A DNA stretch of 64,000 bases from Corynebacterium endometrii (lineage in GTDB: Bacteria; Actinomycetota; Actinomycetes; Mycobacteriales; Mycobacteriaceae), in assembly GCF_004795735.1 (NCBI RefSeq), contig NZ_CP039247.1, positions 434,001-498,000 on the forward strand. Direction: 5' to 3'. The translations under genes were made by a program, and so were the position numbers. Below, in pieces: positions 27,498 through 36,426 of the stretch (the first letter of the stretch is position 1; every line of letters begins with the position of its first letter). Below the pieces are notes generated by a model. The model worked only from the letters and a program-made list of their open reading frames with translations. It searched no databases and was not told the origin of the DNA.

Positions 27498-28948
27498 TAT
27501 CCCAGCCCCCTAATCAGCATGAACAACCCCAAAAGGTGTGCGGCCAGCGGTAGGGAGGCGGCGATGGTTAGGGATTCGGCGCGTTCGAACCACACGATTG
27601 TGGTGGGTTCAAGGTGCGGAATCCGTGGCGCCCACAGTGGGGCGGTGGCCCCGGCAACCAAAGCCAGGGCGGCGATGACAAACCAGATGATGTGACCGGT
27701 CGTGGTGGACCATTCGCCGCGGGACAGCCAGGCGGCTACGGCGGCGGATACTACCGCGGCGAGCCCTATGAGACTCAGCGCCCATGAGGCGAACCTGCTG
27801 GCGTGGCGGGCGGCGTGCAGGACCATGGCGCCGGCGTAGGCCAGGCTTAGCCCCTGGGCAAAGCCGGTTGTGGTGGCGCTTAAGCCAAAGGGGCCATCCC
27901 AGACGGCGGTTAGCCCACTGCCAGCCAGCGCCAGCACCGCCCATGCCGGAATGAGGGCTGCGGCCAGGCCGAATGCCAGGCCATCATAAAGGGCCTGCGC
28001 GCGCAGGGCCCGTAGGTCCACGCGAGTGGGTAGGGCATCGGAAATATCAAGGGATTGGCCCGCCGTGGGCAGGCGCGGAACACTTAGACCGGCCGCTCGG
28101 GTTGTAAGCCCCGGCGCGATGGCGACCAGAATGAGACCCGTAATGAGCGCGGCCGCCGCGGCAGAGACTAGCGGCGCCGGACCGTCTTCAGGCCCTGGCA
28201 TAAACAACCCACCAACCGCGGCCACGGTGATGGTGATGGCCGTTAACGTCGCCGCCGCGGTGCGCGGCCCCACGAGCCCAGTGGCATGCGTAATCGCCAA
28301 GGCTAACCCGGCGCAGGCGCACGCTATGGCCCCGCCCAGAGCCGCCTCAACCACCGTGGGTGGCAGCAGAAACTCAAGCACATCGTGGATGAGCAGCCCG
28401 CCGGTGGATCCCGAGGAGGCTGACCAGTTGGAAATACCCGTCCAGCCGGCCGCGGCCGCCATAGCAATGATCCATCCCGCCACCGCCGGGGAGGGACGCA
28501 CCCATAACGCCAGGGCGAACCCTAAGGCGGCGGCCACCGCGATAGCGGCCGCCACCGGAACATACGCGGACGCAAGCAGGGCTAAGGCAGATAGTGCCGC
28601 TAGGGACCACGCCCATGCCGCGCCGGGGGCGCCACCGGACCCAGCGGTCGCCGCCAGCGCCTCAGCGGAATCCTTAATCACCGGTGGAACAGGATCCTCG
28701 GCCGGGCTGAGGTAGATGAGCTCACCATGGCTAACCACCTCCTCAAGCGGAAGGCTACGCCCAAGCGGCGTGCCCGCCGCGGTGGTAATGGCCCACGGGC
28801 GCGTTAGTGGCGGAGCCCCAATAATCCTTAAGACCTCATCCATCACCTCATCCAGCGTGGAGCGGGAGGGTAGGGCCAGGTCGGCGTCGGTCGCGAAAGA
28901 GCCCACATGGCAACGAAAAGTGACATTAATGCGCTGAGATACAGCCAC
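27497..28948 (-). CDS. eccD: Type VII secretion integral membrane protein EccD
   Basis: A 483-residue protein. Residues 1-90 form the ubiquitin-like cytoplasmic domain (RINVTFRCHVGSFATDADLALP), and about eleven transmembrane helices rich in Ala, Gly and Leu follow from residue 115, as in the EccD family. EccD forms the central membrane ring of the secretion channel. The start is GTG 28948, behind CGGGGGTTTACC. It is transcribed divergently from eccC and coupled to mycP by a one-base overlap. Confidence 0.92.
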   Translation of the reverse strand: MAVSQRINVTFRCHVGSFATDADLALPSRSTLDEVMDEVLRIIGAPPLTRPWAITTAAGTPLGRSLPLEEVVSHGELIYLSPAEDPVPPVIKDSAEALAATAGSGGAPGAAWAWSLAALSALALLASAYVPVAAAIAVAAALGFALALWVRPSPAVAGWIIAMAAAAGWTGISNWSASSGSTGGLLIHDVLEFLLPPTVVEAALGGAIACACAGLALAITHATGLVGPRTAAATLTAITITVAAVGGLFMPGPEDGPAPLVSAAAAALITGLILVAIAPGLTTRAAGLSVPRLPTAGQSLDISDALPTRVDLRALRAQALYDGLAFGLAAALIPAWAVLALAGSGLTAVWDGPFGLSATTTGFAQGLSLAYAGAMVLHAARHASRFASWALSLIGLAAVVSAAVAAWLSRGEWSTTTGHIIWFVIAALALVAGATAPLWAPRIPHLEPTTIVWFERAESLTIAASLPLAAHLLGLFMLIRGLG

Positions 28949-29114
28949 GGTAAACCCCCGAGTGTGTAATCAATTCCGGGCAACCCCTTGCCCTGACGGA
29001 CTTCATTGTGGCTTACTAAAAGCACGCGTGTCTACCGCTTGGGGGAAATTCCTTGTGGCAGGGGGCCACACCCGGGGGAGAACAGCAAGGCGCGCAATTC
29101 GGAGGGACAAGACT

Positions 29115-32100
29115 ATGACCAGTGTTGTTGTGGAACCCGTGGGGCCGGAGGGTCGCGAACCAACCCCAGACTTGCCCGTGGGGGAGATCCAGGCGGAGCC
29201 GGTGCCTGACGCATTACGGAAACAACCGGTGCCACTCGTGCGCCTGCTTATGCCGATAATCATGATAGCCGCGGTGGTGGGCATGGTGGCGCTGATGGTC
29301 ATGGGAGGCGGTGACGGCCGCTCTGTTTCGCCCATGCTGCTCATGTTTCCGCTGATGATGCTGGCCAGCGTCTTTATGATGTTCAACCCGCAGGGCCAGG
29401 GCCAAGACCCGGATGAGACGCGGCGCACGTACCTGCGCCACCTCAAGGCGGTGCGGGAGGAGGCGTTAGAGAATGCCAGGGCCCAACGCGCCCATGAGTT
29501 TCATCGTCATCCCAACCCGGATGGGCTCATCGACTTGGTAGGTACCTCGCGCCTGTGGGAGCGTGACGCCGCGGACGCTGACGCGCTGGAGGTGCGTCTT
29601 GGTGTGGGTGAGACCGCCCTGTGCACGCCCATCGCCGTGCCGGACCCGGGAGCAACGGAGGATCTTGACCCCGTGTGCGCGGTGAGCCTGCGTCACTTAG
29701 TCAACGCCGTGGATTCGGTGCCGGAGGTTCCCGTAGCTCTGCAGCTTCGGGCATTCCGCTTCATTGGGTTTTCCGGAAAGAACGCGCAGTCACTCGCACG
29801 GGCGCTAGTAGCCCAGCTGGTGGTGGCGCATGGTCCGGAGACGGTGGGAATAGAAATCGAGGGCGCAGACAACGGCGAGGGATGGGAATGGCTCAAGTGG
29901 CTACCCCACGCACGCAATCCGCGCCGGGCCTCCTATTGCGTGTTGATTGTCAACAACGTTCCCACCAGCGGCGTCGAGGACTTCATTGAAGATCCCGAGC
30001 TGACAACCATCATCGATGTGGGAACCGTTGCGAATACGGAATTGGGCATGAGGGCGGAAATGGAGGGCATGACGTTTACCGTGGGCGATACCCTTAACGC
30101 GGTCACCGCCGACGGTGAAGAACCCCTAGCCCGGCCGGACGGGCTTACGTTGGGCGCGGCGCAGGCGCTGGCCCGCCGATTGGCCCGCTGCACCCGCCCG
30201 CGCGGGTCCACTGCAGCCTCCCGCAGCAAGGGGGACCTGCTATCCCTGCTGGGAGTGGAGGATATAGACCAGCTCAGTGGGGATAAACTATGGCCGGGAC
30301 GCGCCGGGAGCCAGCGGCTTAGCGTGCCACTGGGAATCGACCCACAGGGCCAGCCCGTCATCCTAGATCTCAAGGAAGCCGCCCAGGGCGGCATGGGGCC
30401 GCACGGGCTTGCCGTGGGCGCTACGGGTTCGGGCAAGAGTGAGATCCTGCGCGAGATAGTGGTAGGCCTTGCCGCGACCCACAGCCCGGAAGAGCTCAAC
30501 TTTGTCCTCGTCGACTTCAAGGGCGGCGCGACCTTCCTGGGCTGCGACGTGCTGCCGCACACCTCCGCTGTGATTACCAACCTGGAGGAGGAATCCACAC
30601 TGGTGGCTCGCATGTTTGATGCAATCTCCGGCGAGCTGACCCGCCGCCAGGAAGTCCTGCGTAAGGCCGGGAATTTTGCAAACGTCACCGAATACAGCGC
30701 GGCCCGTGCCGTGCGTGATGACCTCGCACCGCTGCCGGCGCTGGTCATCGTGGTGGACGAGTTTTCGGAATTGCTAGCCCAGCATCCAGACTTTGCCGAC
30801 CTTTTCGTAGCGGTAGGCCGCTTGGGGCGTTCCCTACATGTGCATTTGCTCCTGGCATCCCAGCGCCTGGAGGAAGGCCGCCTGCGCGGGCTGGATTCGC
30901 ACCTGTCTTACCGGATTGGCTTAAAGACCTTTTCCGCAGGTGAGTCCCGTCAGGTCCTCGGTGTGACTGATGCTTATCATCTGCCCAGCCAGCCAGGCGC
31001 GGGCTATTTGAAAACGGACGCGGAAGATATCCGCCGGTTCCAGGCCGCGTACGTCTCCGGACCGTTGGAACGCCCGGCCACCAGCGCCACTGGTGCGGGT
31101 CGCGAGCTTGCCGTGCAGCCCTTTACGCAGTGGAAAGACGATGCCCCGGTTGCTGCGAGCGCAGACGTGGTTATTGACAAATCCACCACCTTGTTTGCGG
31201 CCGTGGTTGAGGCCGCCCGTGCGGAGGCTAAGACAAGGGACCAGCGGGCACACCAGATTTGGCTGCCTCCACTGCCGGATGCGGTGGAGCTGCCGGCCAT
31301 CATCGCCGATTCCCATCTCACCCTGGGCAACGAAGCGAACGAGCCGGTCCGTTTGGCCGTCCCACTGGGACTAATTGATCGCCCGTTCCACCAGCGTCAA
31401 GACCCCCTGTTTGTCGACCTGGGGGCCAGCGGTGGACACGCGGTTATCTGTGGCGGTCCCCAATCCGGCAAGTCCACGGCGGTGCGCACTATGGTCGCGT
31501 CCATTGCCGCGCTGAATTCCCCAGACAAGGTCCGCTTTTACATCATCGATGCCGGTGGTGGGCAGCTCAGCGGGATGGGGATGCTGCCGCACGTGGCTGG
31601 CGTGGCCAACCGTACTGAACCGGATAAGGTCCGCCGCATTGTAGATGAGGTTATGAGCTTCGCGGAAACCCCACAAGAACGCCACACGTTCCTTGTCATC
31701 GACGGCTGGCACCACATTGGCACTGGTTCCTCCGAGTTCGAAGACCTGGCTGAGCCCATTACCAAGCTGGCCGCGGATGGCCCATCCGCCCGGGTTCACC
31801 TCATTATCACCACCCCGCGTTGGACCACCATGCGCCCATCAATTAGGGATTTAGTAACGCACCGCTTGGAGCTGCGCTTGGGTGAAGCCATGGATTCCCT
31901 GGTGGACCGTAAGGCCCAGGCCCAACTGCCGGCAAAACCTGGCCGTGGCCTAACTCCCGAGGCCCAGTTCATGCTCATTGCTAACAGCTCCAATCAGGAC
32001 GTGGCTTACCTCGCCCAGTTTTATGCTGAGCATCAGCCTGTTCCCGCCCTGCGCACGTTGCCCGAACACATAAATCGCGATGAACTCGCTGCGCTATCCG

Positions 32101-32807
32101 CTGGTCTGGAACGGGCGGGGCTGGCCTGGGGTATCGGCGGGCGCAACCTAGAGCCGGTTACATGGGATAGCGCCGCCCATTCCCATTTCGTGTGCGTGGG
32201 TTCATCGGGTTCGGGAAAGTCGGAATTCCTGGCCACGGTTGGTGCCGCCATCTCAGATTTACCGCGTGCGGATGCGCGCATGGTGGTCATCGATCACCGC
32301 CGCTCGCACCTGGCCCGTTTCCCAGAGGAGATGGTGGCCGCCTATTCCGCCACCGCCGCCGGCACGGAAAAGGCCCTTCAGGATGCAGCCGCCACGCTTC
32401 GGGGGAGGCTGCCCGGACCGGAGGTGTCACCGGCTGAACTTAAGGCCCGATCATGGTGGGAAGGCCCGGAAATCTACATCCTTATTGACGATCTGGATCT
32501 GGTCAGCGATATGCATCTAGGTCCGCTGGTGGAGCTTATTCCGCACGCCCGGGACGTGGGCATGCACGTGGTGGCCACGCGCAAGTCTGGAGGCATCGCC
32601 CGCGCCATGTACGGCGGTTTCATGGCGGCCCTGCGCGACTCGCAGCCCGCTGCGCTGCTGCTAGATGCTGAAAAGGATGAGGGGACCATCTTTGGTATTC
32701 GCCCAACCCACCAGCCGCCGGGGCGCGGTACCTATGTAGTGCGAGGCGAAAGCCAGGGGCTCGCCCGTGTGGCGCGCTCCGCTAGCAATGAAGGCGCGGG
32801 GGAGTAA
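29115..32807 (+). CDS. eccC: Type VII secretion ATPase EccC (three FtsK/SpoIIIE domains)
   Basis: A 1230-residue motor of the ESX-4 system. Two transmembrane helices lie near residues 40-90. Three ATPase domains follow with Walker A motifs GATGSGKS (about 435-442), GGPQSGKS (about 780-787) and GSSGSGKS (about 1029-1036). The first domain has a full Walker B (LVIVVDEFSELL). All three are on one chain, so this is the unsplit form. ATG 29115 is chosen because GGAGGGA (29101-29107) precedes it and the protein then opens like other EccC proteins; a longer frame back to 28962 covers the divergent promoter region, where no convincing promoter was found. Confidence 0.94.
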   Translation: MTSVVVEPVGPEGREPTPDLPVGEIQAEPVPDALRKQPVPLVRLLMPIIMIAAVVGMVALMVMGGGDGRSVSPMLLMFPLMMLASVFMMFNPQGQGQDPDETRRTYLRHLKAVREEALENARAQRAHEFHRHPNPDGLIDLVGTSRLWERDAADADALEVRLGVGETALCTPIAVPDPGATEDLDPVCAVSLRHLVNAVDSVPEVPVALQLRAFRFIGFSGKNAQSLARALVAQLVVAHGPETVGIEIEGADNGEGWEWLKWLPHARNPRRASYCVLIVNNVPTSGVEDFIEDPELTTIIDVGTVANTELGMRAEMEGMTFTVGDTLNAVTADGEEPLARPDGLTLGAAQALARRLARCTRPRGSTAASRSKGDLLSLLGVEDIDQLSGDKLWPGRAGSQRLSVPLGIDPQGQPVILDLKEAAQGGMGPHGLAVGATGSGKSEILREIVVGLAATHSPEELNFVLVDFKGGATFLGCDVLPHTSAVITNLEEESTLVARMFDAISGELTRRQEVLRKAGNFANVTEYSAARAVRDDLAPLPALVIVVDEFSELLAQHPDFADLFVAVGRLGRSLHVHLLLASQRLEEGRLRGLDSHLSYRIGLKTFSAGESRQVLGVTDAYHLPSQPGAGYLKTDAEDIRRFQAAYVSGPLERPATSATGAGRELAVQPFTQWKDDAPVAASADVVIDKSTTLFAAVVEAARAEAKTRDQRAHQIWLPPLPDAVELPAIIADSHLTLGNEANEPVRLAVPLGLIDRPFHQRQDPLFVDLGASGGHAVICGGPQSGKSTAVRTMVASIAALNSPDKVRFYIIDAGGGQLSGMGMLPHVAGVANRTEPDKVRRIVDEVMSFAETPQERHTFLVIDGWHHIGTGSSEFEDLAEPITKLAADGPSARVHLIITTPRWTTMRPSIRDLVTHRLELRLGEAMDSLVDRKAQAQLPAKPGRGLTPEAQFMLIANSSNQDVAYLAQFYAEHQPVPALRTLPEHINRDELAALSAGLERAGLAWGIGGRNLEPVTWDSAAHSHFVCVGSSGSGKSEFLATVGAAISDLPRADARMVVIDHRRSHLARFPEEMVAAYSATAAGTEKALQDAAATLRGRLPGPEVSPAELKARSWWEGPEIYILIDDLDLVSDMHLGPLVELIPHARDVGMHVVATRKSGGIARAMYGGFMAALRDSQPAALLLDAEKDEGTIFGIRPTHQPPGRGTYVVRGESQGLARVARSASNEGAGE

Positions 32808-32810
32808 ACC

Positions 32811-33884
32811 ATGCAGGCTACCGTTACGGTCACCGTCATGGACGGGGCCACCGTATTCGAAGGCACTGAGACGGCTTTCCGCTATGACCTTACTGGTGCC
32901 GCCATCGCGGAGGGCTCCGCGCTCGAAGGGGTGGTTGAGCAAATCAAGGAGCTCGCTGCAGGGGCTTGGCCTGAATGCACGGTGGGGTTAGTCGCTGACC
33001 CGTCCGGCACGGACATCACGCGCAAGGCTTTGGTACTGCTCATGCGGCATCTTCGGCTTGAGGGGGCTACGGTTCTTAGCACCGGACAGCTCGAGGGGTA
33101 CCAACCCCCGGGGCCCGACACGCACCCTCTCACCGACGAATTCCTGCCCATAGATGAACAATCCCCGCCGGAGGGGGATGCAATCGATGCCCGCCAGCAA
33201 TTCAATAATGGGAACGAAGCCCCGCCCGCCGTACGCATCGTGGACAAGGAGACCAAGGACCGCCGCTTTGAACCATTCCATGCATTAATAGGCGTAGTGG
33301 TAGTAACCCTGATCGGCGTGTCCTTGTGGGCCGCGGGGGTATTCAGCCGTGGTGCTGACGATTCCGAACGTGTCAGCGCCCAAGATGAGGAAACGCCCCA
33401 GGCAGTGGCTGAGATGCCCGGACCACCGCCGAGTCCCACCCAGAGTCCTCAATCCCGTGCCACCTCAACGGAAGCGGACACCGGAGCCTGGGTGGAAGCC
33501 GGCGGGCTGCGTGCAAAACTGCCCCGTGGCTTTAAAGCCGGTGAGGAGGACGGGGTGGTCACCGCCACCGGCCAGGACCCCGACTTGAGGGTCCTACTGG
33601 CCGCAGACCCGCTCTATTCCGTCCCCGCCGAAGCGCTTTTTGCCGAATTACGCGATGAAATCGCCATGGATCCAACGCTCGAATTGCCCGAAAACGGCGG
33701 CGCCGATGAAGACGGCCAACTGACCTACGTGGAAAAACCCGGAGATGAATCCCAGGTCACATGGACCACGTGGGTCCATGAAGGCCACCAAATGTCCGTG
33801 GGCTGCCATTCCCGCCAAACCCCGACTCGGGCCCACAGGGCGGCTTGCCGCATGGCGGTCGAGAGTATGGAGAAAGTCATTTAG
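32811..33884 (+). CDS. Type VII secretion-associated protein (Rv3446c-like)
   Basis: A 357-residue protein directly behind eccC (3 nt). The N-terminal half is a cytoplasmic alpha/beta domain (TVTVMDGATVFEGTETAF), then a transmembrane helix near residues 155-180 (IGVVVVTLIGVSLWAAGVF), a Pro/Ser/Thr linker and an extracytoplasmic domain of about 130 residues. This architecture and position equal the Rv3446c family of ESX-4 loci. Its role is not established; a coupling between motor and envelope is possible. No terminator is visible before the next promoter. Confidence 0.85.
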   Translation: MQATVTVTVMDGATVFEGTETAFRYDLTGAAIAEGSALEGVVEQIKELAAGAWPECTVGLVADPSGTDITRKALVLLMRHLRLEGATVLSTGQLEGYQPPGPDTHPLTDEFLPIDEQSPPEGDAIDARQQFNNGNEAPPAVRIVDKETKDRRFEPFHALIGVVVVTLIGVSLWAAGVFSRGADDSERVSAQDEETPQAVAEMPGPPPSPTQSPQSRATSTEADTGAWVEAGGLRAKLPRGFKAGEEDGVVTATGQDPDLRVLLAADPLYSVPAEALFAELRDEIAMDPTLELPENGGADEDGQLTYVEKPGDESQVTWTTWVHEGHQMSVGCHSRQTPTRAHRAACRMAVESMEKVI

Positions 33885-33903
33885 AACTTTTTTTAAAATC
33901 CCC

Positions 33904-33935
33904 GGGAACCGTTTGGCCGCAACTCCAGTCCAATA
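33904..33935 (+). promoter_or_regulatory. ECF-sigma-like promoter element, copy A (WXG100 genes)
   Basis: GGGAACC (33904-33910) and GTCCAAT (33928-33934) are the conserved ends of a 32-bp element; GGAAC and GTC are 18 nt apart. The same element recurs at 37834-37865 with one mismatch. The predicted start point is about 80 nt before the first WXG100 gene. The spacing and boxes resemble group IV sigma promoters such as those reported for mycobacterial SigM (from memory). Confidence 0.7.
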
Positions 33936-34019
33936 TAAGTGAGAAGAAAAGGCGGTATCGCCCAGTACTTCCTACCCACACCATTTTTAAAAATCTAAAT
34001 CAGGAGGGGGAGACAATTT

Positions 34020-34331
34020 ATGTCTCAGTTTAGAACCGAAGCTGACGTAATGGTCGGCACTGCCGGCAAGGTGGATGCAGTCAATGATGAGGTACAGGCG
34101 GAACTAACCCGGCTAGGCGGCGTAGTAGACGGCCTGCGCGCCGACTGGGAAGGCCGCGCACAGGTTTCCTTCGATGACCTGATGCAGCGTTACAACACCT
34201 CCGCCACGCAACTCCGCGAGGCGCTCGCCGCAATCAGTGAAAACATTCGCTCCAACGCCAAGGGCTTCGAGGGCGTTGAAGTAGACAACGAGGAAGCCTT
34301 TAAGCGCACCGGCGGCGGCCTGTCGCTGTAA
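34020..34331 (+). CDS. WXG100 family protein (EsxU/EsxT type), first of pair
   Basis: A 103-residue helical hairpin protein. The WXG motif appears as Trp43-Glu-Gly45 in LRADWEGRAQVSFDDLM, between two amphipathic helices. It is a predicted secreted substrate of the ESX-4 machine, forming a heterodimer with the next gene product. AGGAGGGGG (34001-34009) is a strong ribosome site before ATG 34020. No clear YxxxD/E signal is seen in the tail. It has its own ECF-like promoter, separate from that of eccC. Confidence 0.9.
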   Translation: MSQFRTEADVMVGTAGKVDAVNDEVQAELTRLGGVVDGLRADWEGRAQVSFDDLMQRYNTSATQLREALAAISENIRSNAKGFEGVEVDNEEAFKRTGGGLSL

Positions 34332-34383
34332 ACCACTCGCGTTAAATCCGCGTGATTTAAACCAATACAAAAGGGGAAGAACA

Positions 34384-34671
34384 ATGAGCAGAATCAAATA
34401 CAACTTTGCCGCCATTGAGGGCGCGGCAGGAGATATCAAATCCACCTCCGGTCGCATTAACGGCCTGCTGCAAGATCTCAAGGGTGATATTCAACCTATG
34501 ACGGCCACGTGGGAAGGTGACAGCGCCACCGCATACATCGCCGCGCAGCAGAAGTGGGATAACGCGGCTGCGGAACTCAACACCGTTCTTGCAACCATCT
34601 CCACCACGCTCAGTGACAGCAATAGCGCAATGAGCCGCATCAATACCCAGGCCATGAACAGCTGGGGCTAG
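34384..34671 (+). CDS. WXG100 family protein (EsxU/EsxT type), second of pair
   Basis: A 95-residue WXG100 protein with Trp43-Glu-Gly45 in MTATWEGDSATAYIAAQQKW. Length and helix-turn-helix build equal the ESAT-6/CFP-10 family. It lies 52 nt after its partner, with AAAGGGGAAGA before ATG 34384, and both should be made from one message. The pair corresponds in position to Rv3445c/Rv3444c. Which of the two is EsxT and which EsxU cannot be told here. Confidence 0.9.
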   Translation: MSRIKYNFAAIEGAAGDIKSTSGRINGLLQDLKGDIQPMTATWEGDSATAYIAAQQKWDNAAAELNTVLATISTTLSDSNSAMSRINTQAMNSWG

Positions 34672-35001
34672 CCGCGCCCAGCACCAGCGTTGGCTAATAA
34701 GCGCGAATCACTAAGACGGGAACATTGTTGGCCTTAAGGCTGACTCCACACACACCTTAAAACTTGCCGCTTTCTTTTAAGTCTCATTCGGGGGAATGAG
34801 GGGGAACTCGGGGGAGGTATGCGCCGCCATGGCGCCTACCTTGGAGTAAAAGGAAGCGGCGCTATACGGGCTCAAGGAACGCGAATGGGTTCGGGGGATA
34901 AGACACCCAGGTTCCTTGGGCCGATCGGGGGAGCGGGAGCGCCACCGTAGCGGGCACGGGATTTATCTGCGTGACCACTACGGCAGGCGCTCCACCGCGT
35001 T
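34672..35001 (+). other. Intergenic region with G-run motifs and a long hairpin
   Basis: No gene is seen here. TCGGGGGA occurs four times (34788, 34808, 34889 and 34923, approximate starts), and three G5 tracts (34790, 34800, 34810) are spaced exactly 10 nt. CAAGGAAC (34873-34880) and GTTCCTTG (34911-34918) form a stem with an inner GGGT/ACCC stem. A smaller inverted repeat GCGCC/GGCGC lies near 34821-34835. It could be a structured 3' end or a small RNA; this is inferred. Confidence 0.4.
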
Positions 35002-35030
35002 TTGATTGCGCAGGCCAGGGCGTGTAGAGT
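35002..35030 (+). promoter_or_regulatory. Promoter of rplM-rpsI
   Basis: TTGATT (35002-35007) and TAGAGT (35025-35030) with a 17-nt spacer fit the housekeeping consensus. Initiation near 35037 gives a leader of about 157 nt. Confidence 0.65.
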
Positions 35031-35062
35031 AGGCAATCTGTGTGTTCACTCCGCCTAAGCGC

Positions 35063-35084
35063 TCCTGCCTAGCATTCGGCAGGA
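35063..35084 (+). promoter_or_regulatory. Leader hairpin upstream of rplM
   Basis: TCCTGCC (35063-35069) pairs perfectly with GGCAGGA (35078-35084) across an 8-nt loop, early in the rplM leader. It may be the core of an autogenous L13 control element. Confidence 0.45.
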
Positions 35085-35193
35085 CCTTGTGCGAGAGGCA
35101 CCGTATGCAGGTCTCCACCGGCCGCTGTACTACGGGTGTTAAGGCGCATGGCGTTGGCTGGCAGTTCCTAAGACAGACTTTCAAGGAGTCATT

Positions 35194-35637
35194 TTGTCTA
35201 CTTTCCACCCAAAGAGCGGTGACGTCACCCGTAACTGGTACGTCATCGACGCAACTGACGTGGTACTGGGCAAGCTTGCTTCCACCGTCGCAGACCTGCT
35301 GCGCGGTAAGCACAAGCCACAGTTCGCACCAAACGTTGACTGCGGTGACCACGTCATCGTTATCAACGCTGATAAGATTCACGTTTCTTCCAACAAGCGC
35401 GAGCGTGAGATGCGCTACCGCCACTCCGGTTACCCGGGCGGCCTGAAGTCCATGACCCTTGGTCAGTCCCTGGACACCAACCCAGTTCGCGTAATCGAAG
35501 AAGCAGTTACCGGCATGATGCCGCACAACAAGCTGTCCCGTTCTTCCGCTAAGAAGCTGCACGTCTTCGTTGGCGAGGAGCACCCATACGCCGGCCAGAA
35601 GCCGGAGACCTTCGAGTTTAAGCAGGTGGCACAGTAA
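35194..35637 (+). CDS. rplM: 50S ribosomal protein L13
   Basis: A 147-residue uL13 protein with [20 protein letters not shown] near the start and the typical [25 protein letters not shown] and [10 protein letters not shown] segments. L13 is an early assembly protein of the 50S subunit. The start is the rare codon TTG at 35194, supported by AAGGAG 9 nt upstream and by the normal N-terminus ([10 protein letters not shown]). Its stop overlaps the rpsI start by one base. Confidence 0.96.
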   Translation: MSTFHPKSGDVTRNWYVIDATDVVLGKLASTVADLLRGKHKPQFAPNVDCGDHVIVINADKIHVSSNKREREMRYRHSGYPGGLKSMTLGQSLDTNPVRVIEEAVTGMMPHNKLSRSSAKKLHVFVGEEHPYAGQKPETFEFKQVAQ

Positions 35638-36173
35638 TGGCTGAAAACAACATCGATAACAACGTTGCTGACGCTGCTGACATCGCCGCAGCTACCGCTG
35701 CTACTGAAGAATTCACCAACACCATCGGTGATTCCGTAGCACCGGCTTCCGAGGAGTCCGAGGCAGCTGCGCCAGCAGCTACCCATGAGGGACCAATCCA
35801 GACCGTTGGTCGCCGTAAGCGCGCAATCGCTCGCGTACGCATGGTTCCAGGTTCCGGCGAGATCACCGTTAATGGTCGTTCCCTGGACACCTACTTCCCT
35901 AACAAGCTGCACCAGCAGGACATCTTGCTGCCACTGACCCTTCTCGAGCGTGAAGGCCAGTTTGACATCAAGGTTTCCGTTTCCGGTGGCGGCCCAACCG
36001 GTCAGTCCGGCGCGCTGCGTCTGGCTATCGCCCGCGCACTGAACATCTACAACCCAGCTGACCGCGCAGCCCTGAAGAAGGCTGGCCTGCTGACTCGTGA
36101 TGCTCGTGCAGTTGAGCGTAAGAAGGCCGGTCTCCACAAGGCACGTCGTGCCCCTCAGTACTCCAAGCGTTAA
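35637..36173 (+). CDS. rpsI: 30S ribosomal protein S9 with N-terminal extension
   Basis: A 178-residue uS9 protein. The conserved core ([20 protein letters not shown] onward, about residues 55-178) ends RRAPQYSKR, the C-terminal tail that reaches P-site tRNA. The first 50 residues are an Asn/Ala/Glu-rich acidic extension found in corynebacteria and relatives. The ATG shares a base with the rplM stop, so translation is coupled. A GC-rich terminator follows. Confidence 0.96.
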   Translation: MAENNIDNNVADAADIAAATAATEEFTNTIGDSVAPASEESEAAAPAATHEGPIQTVGRRKRAIARVRMVPGSGEITVNGRSLDTYFPNKLHQQDILLPLTLLEREGQFDIKVSVSGGGPTGQSGALRLAIARALNIYNPADRAALKKAGLLTRDARAVERKKAGLHKARRAPQYSKR

Positions 36174-36195
36174 TCTTCGCTCACGTACTTTTGTT

Positions 36196-36225
36196 CGCCG
36201 CTTTTCCCTTCGGGGAGAGGCGGCG
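36196..36225 (+). terminator. Terminator after rpsI
   Basis: CGCCGC-TTTTCCC-TTCG-GGGAGAG-GCGGCG forms a long stem with a TTCG tetraloop. A strong T tract is missing. Confidence 0.75.
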
Positions 36226-36290
36226 TTCGCCATTTGCGGTTGACTTCATGTGGCCGCATAAGCTGGCCGGGTAACCCACCGCTACGGGGC

Positions 36291-36314
36291 GCACAGAGGC
36301 GAGCACAGAGGCGA
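36291..36314. repeat. Perfect 12-bp tandem duplication upstream of glmM
   Basis: GCACAGAGGCGA is present twice in a row (36291-36302 and 36303-36314) in the gap between rpsI and glmM, about 100 nt before the glmM promoter. Confidence 0.85.
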
Positions 36315-36413
36315 GCATAATCATCGGTGAGAGGAAGCGATGAGACTTCCGCCGCTAGATCACATTTCGGCTTGTCGTTGACCGTTGGAATCCAAGATTT
36401 TTGGCGAAACATG

Positions 36414-36426
36414 CATAATTGGATCC
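36414..36426 (+). promoter_or_regulatory. Leaderless promoter -10 box before glmM
   Basis: CATAAT (36414-36419) is followed by 7 nt and then ATG 36427, with no ribosome site. TCCAAG about 17 nt upstream is the only -35 candidate. Confidence 0.5.

Noticed and set aside
34718..34750. GGGAAC followed by TTGGCC after the WXG100 genes as a third copy of the ECF element
   Set aside because: It aligns only with a gap, lacks GTC at the right distance, and precedes no gene.
34870..34920. tRNA-like T-arm sequence in the gap before rplM
   Set aside because: No acceptor, D or anticodon stems can be drawn around it.
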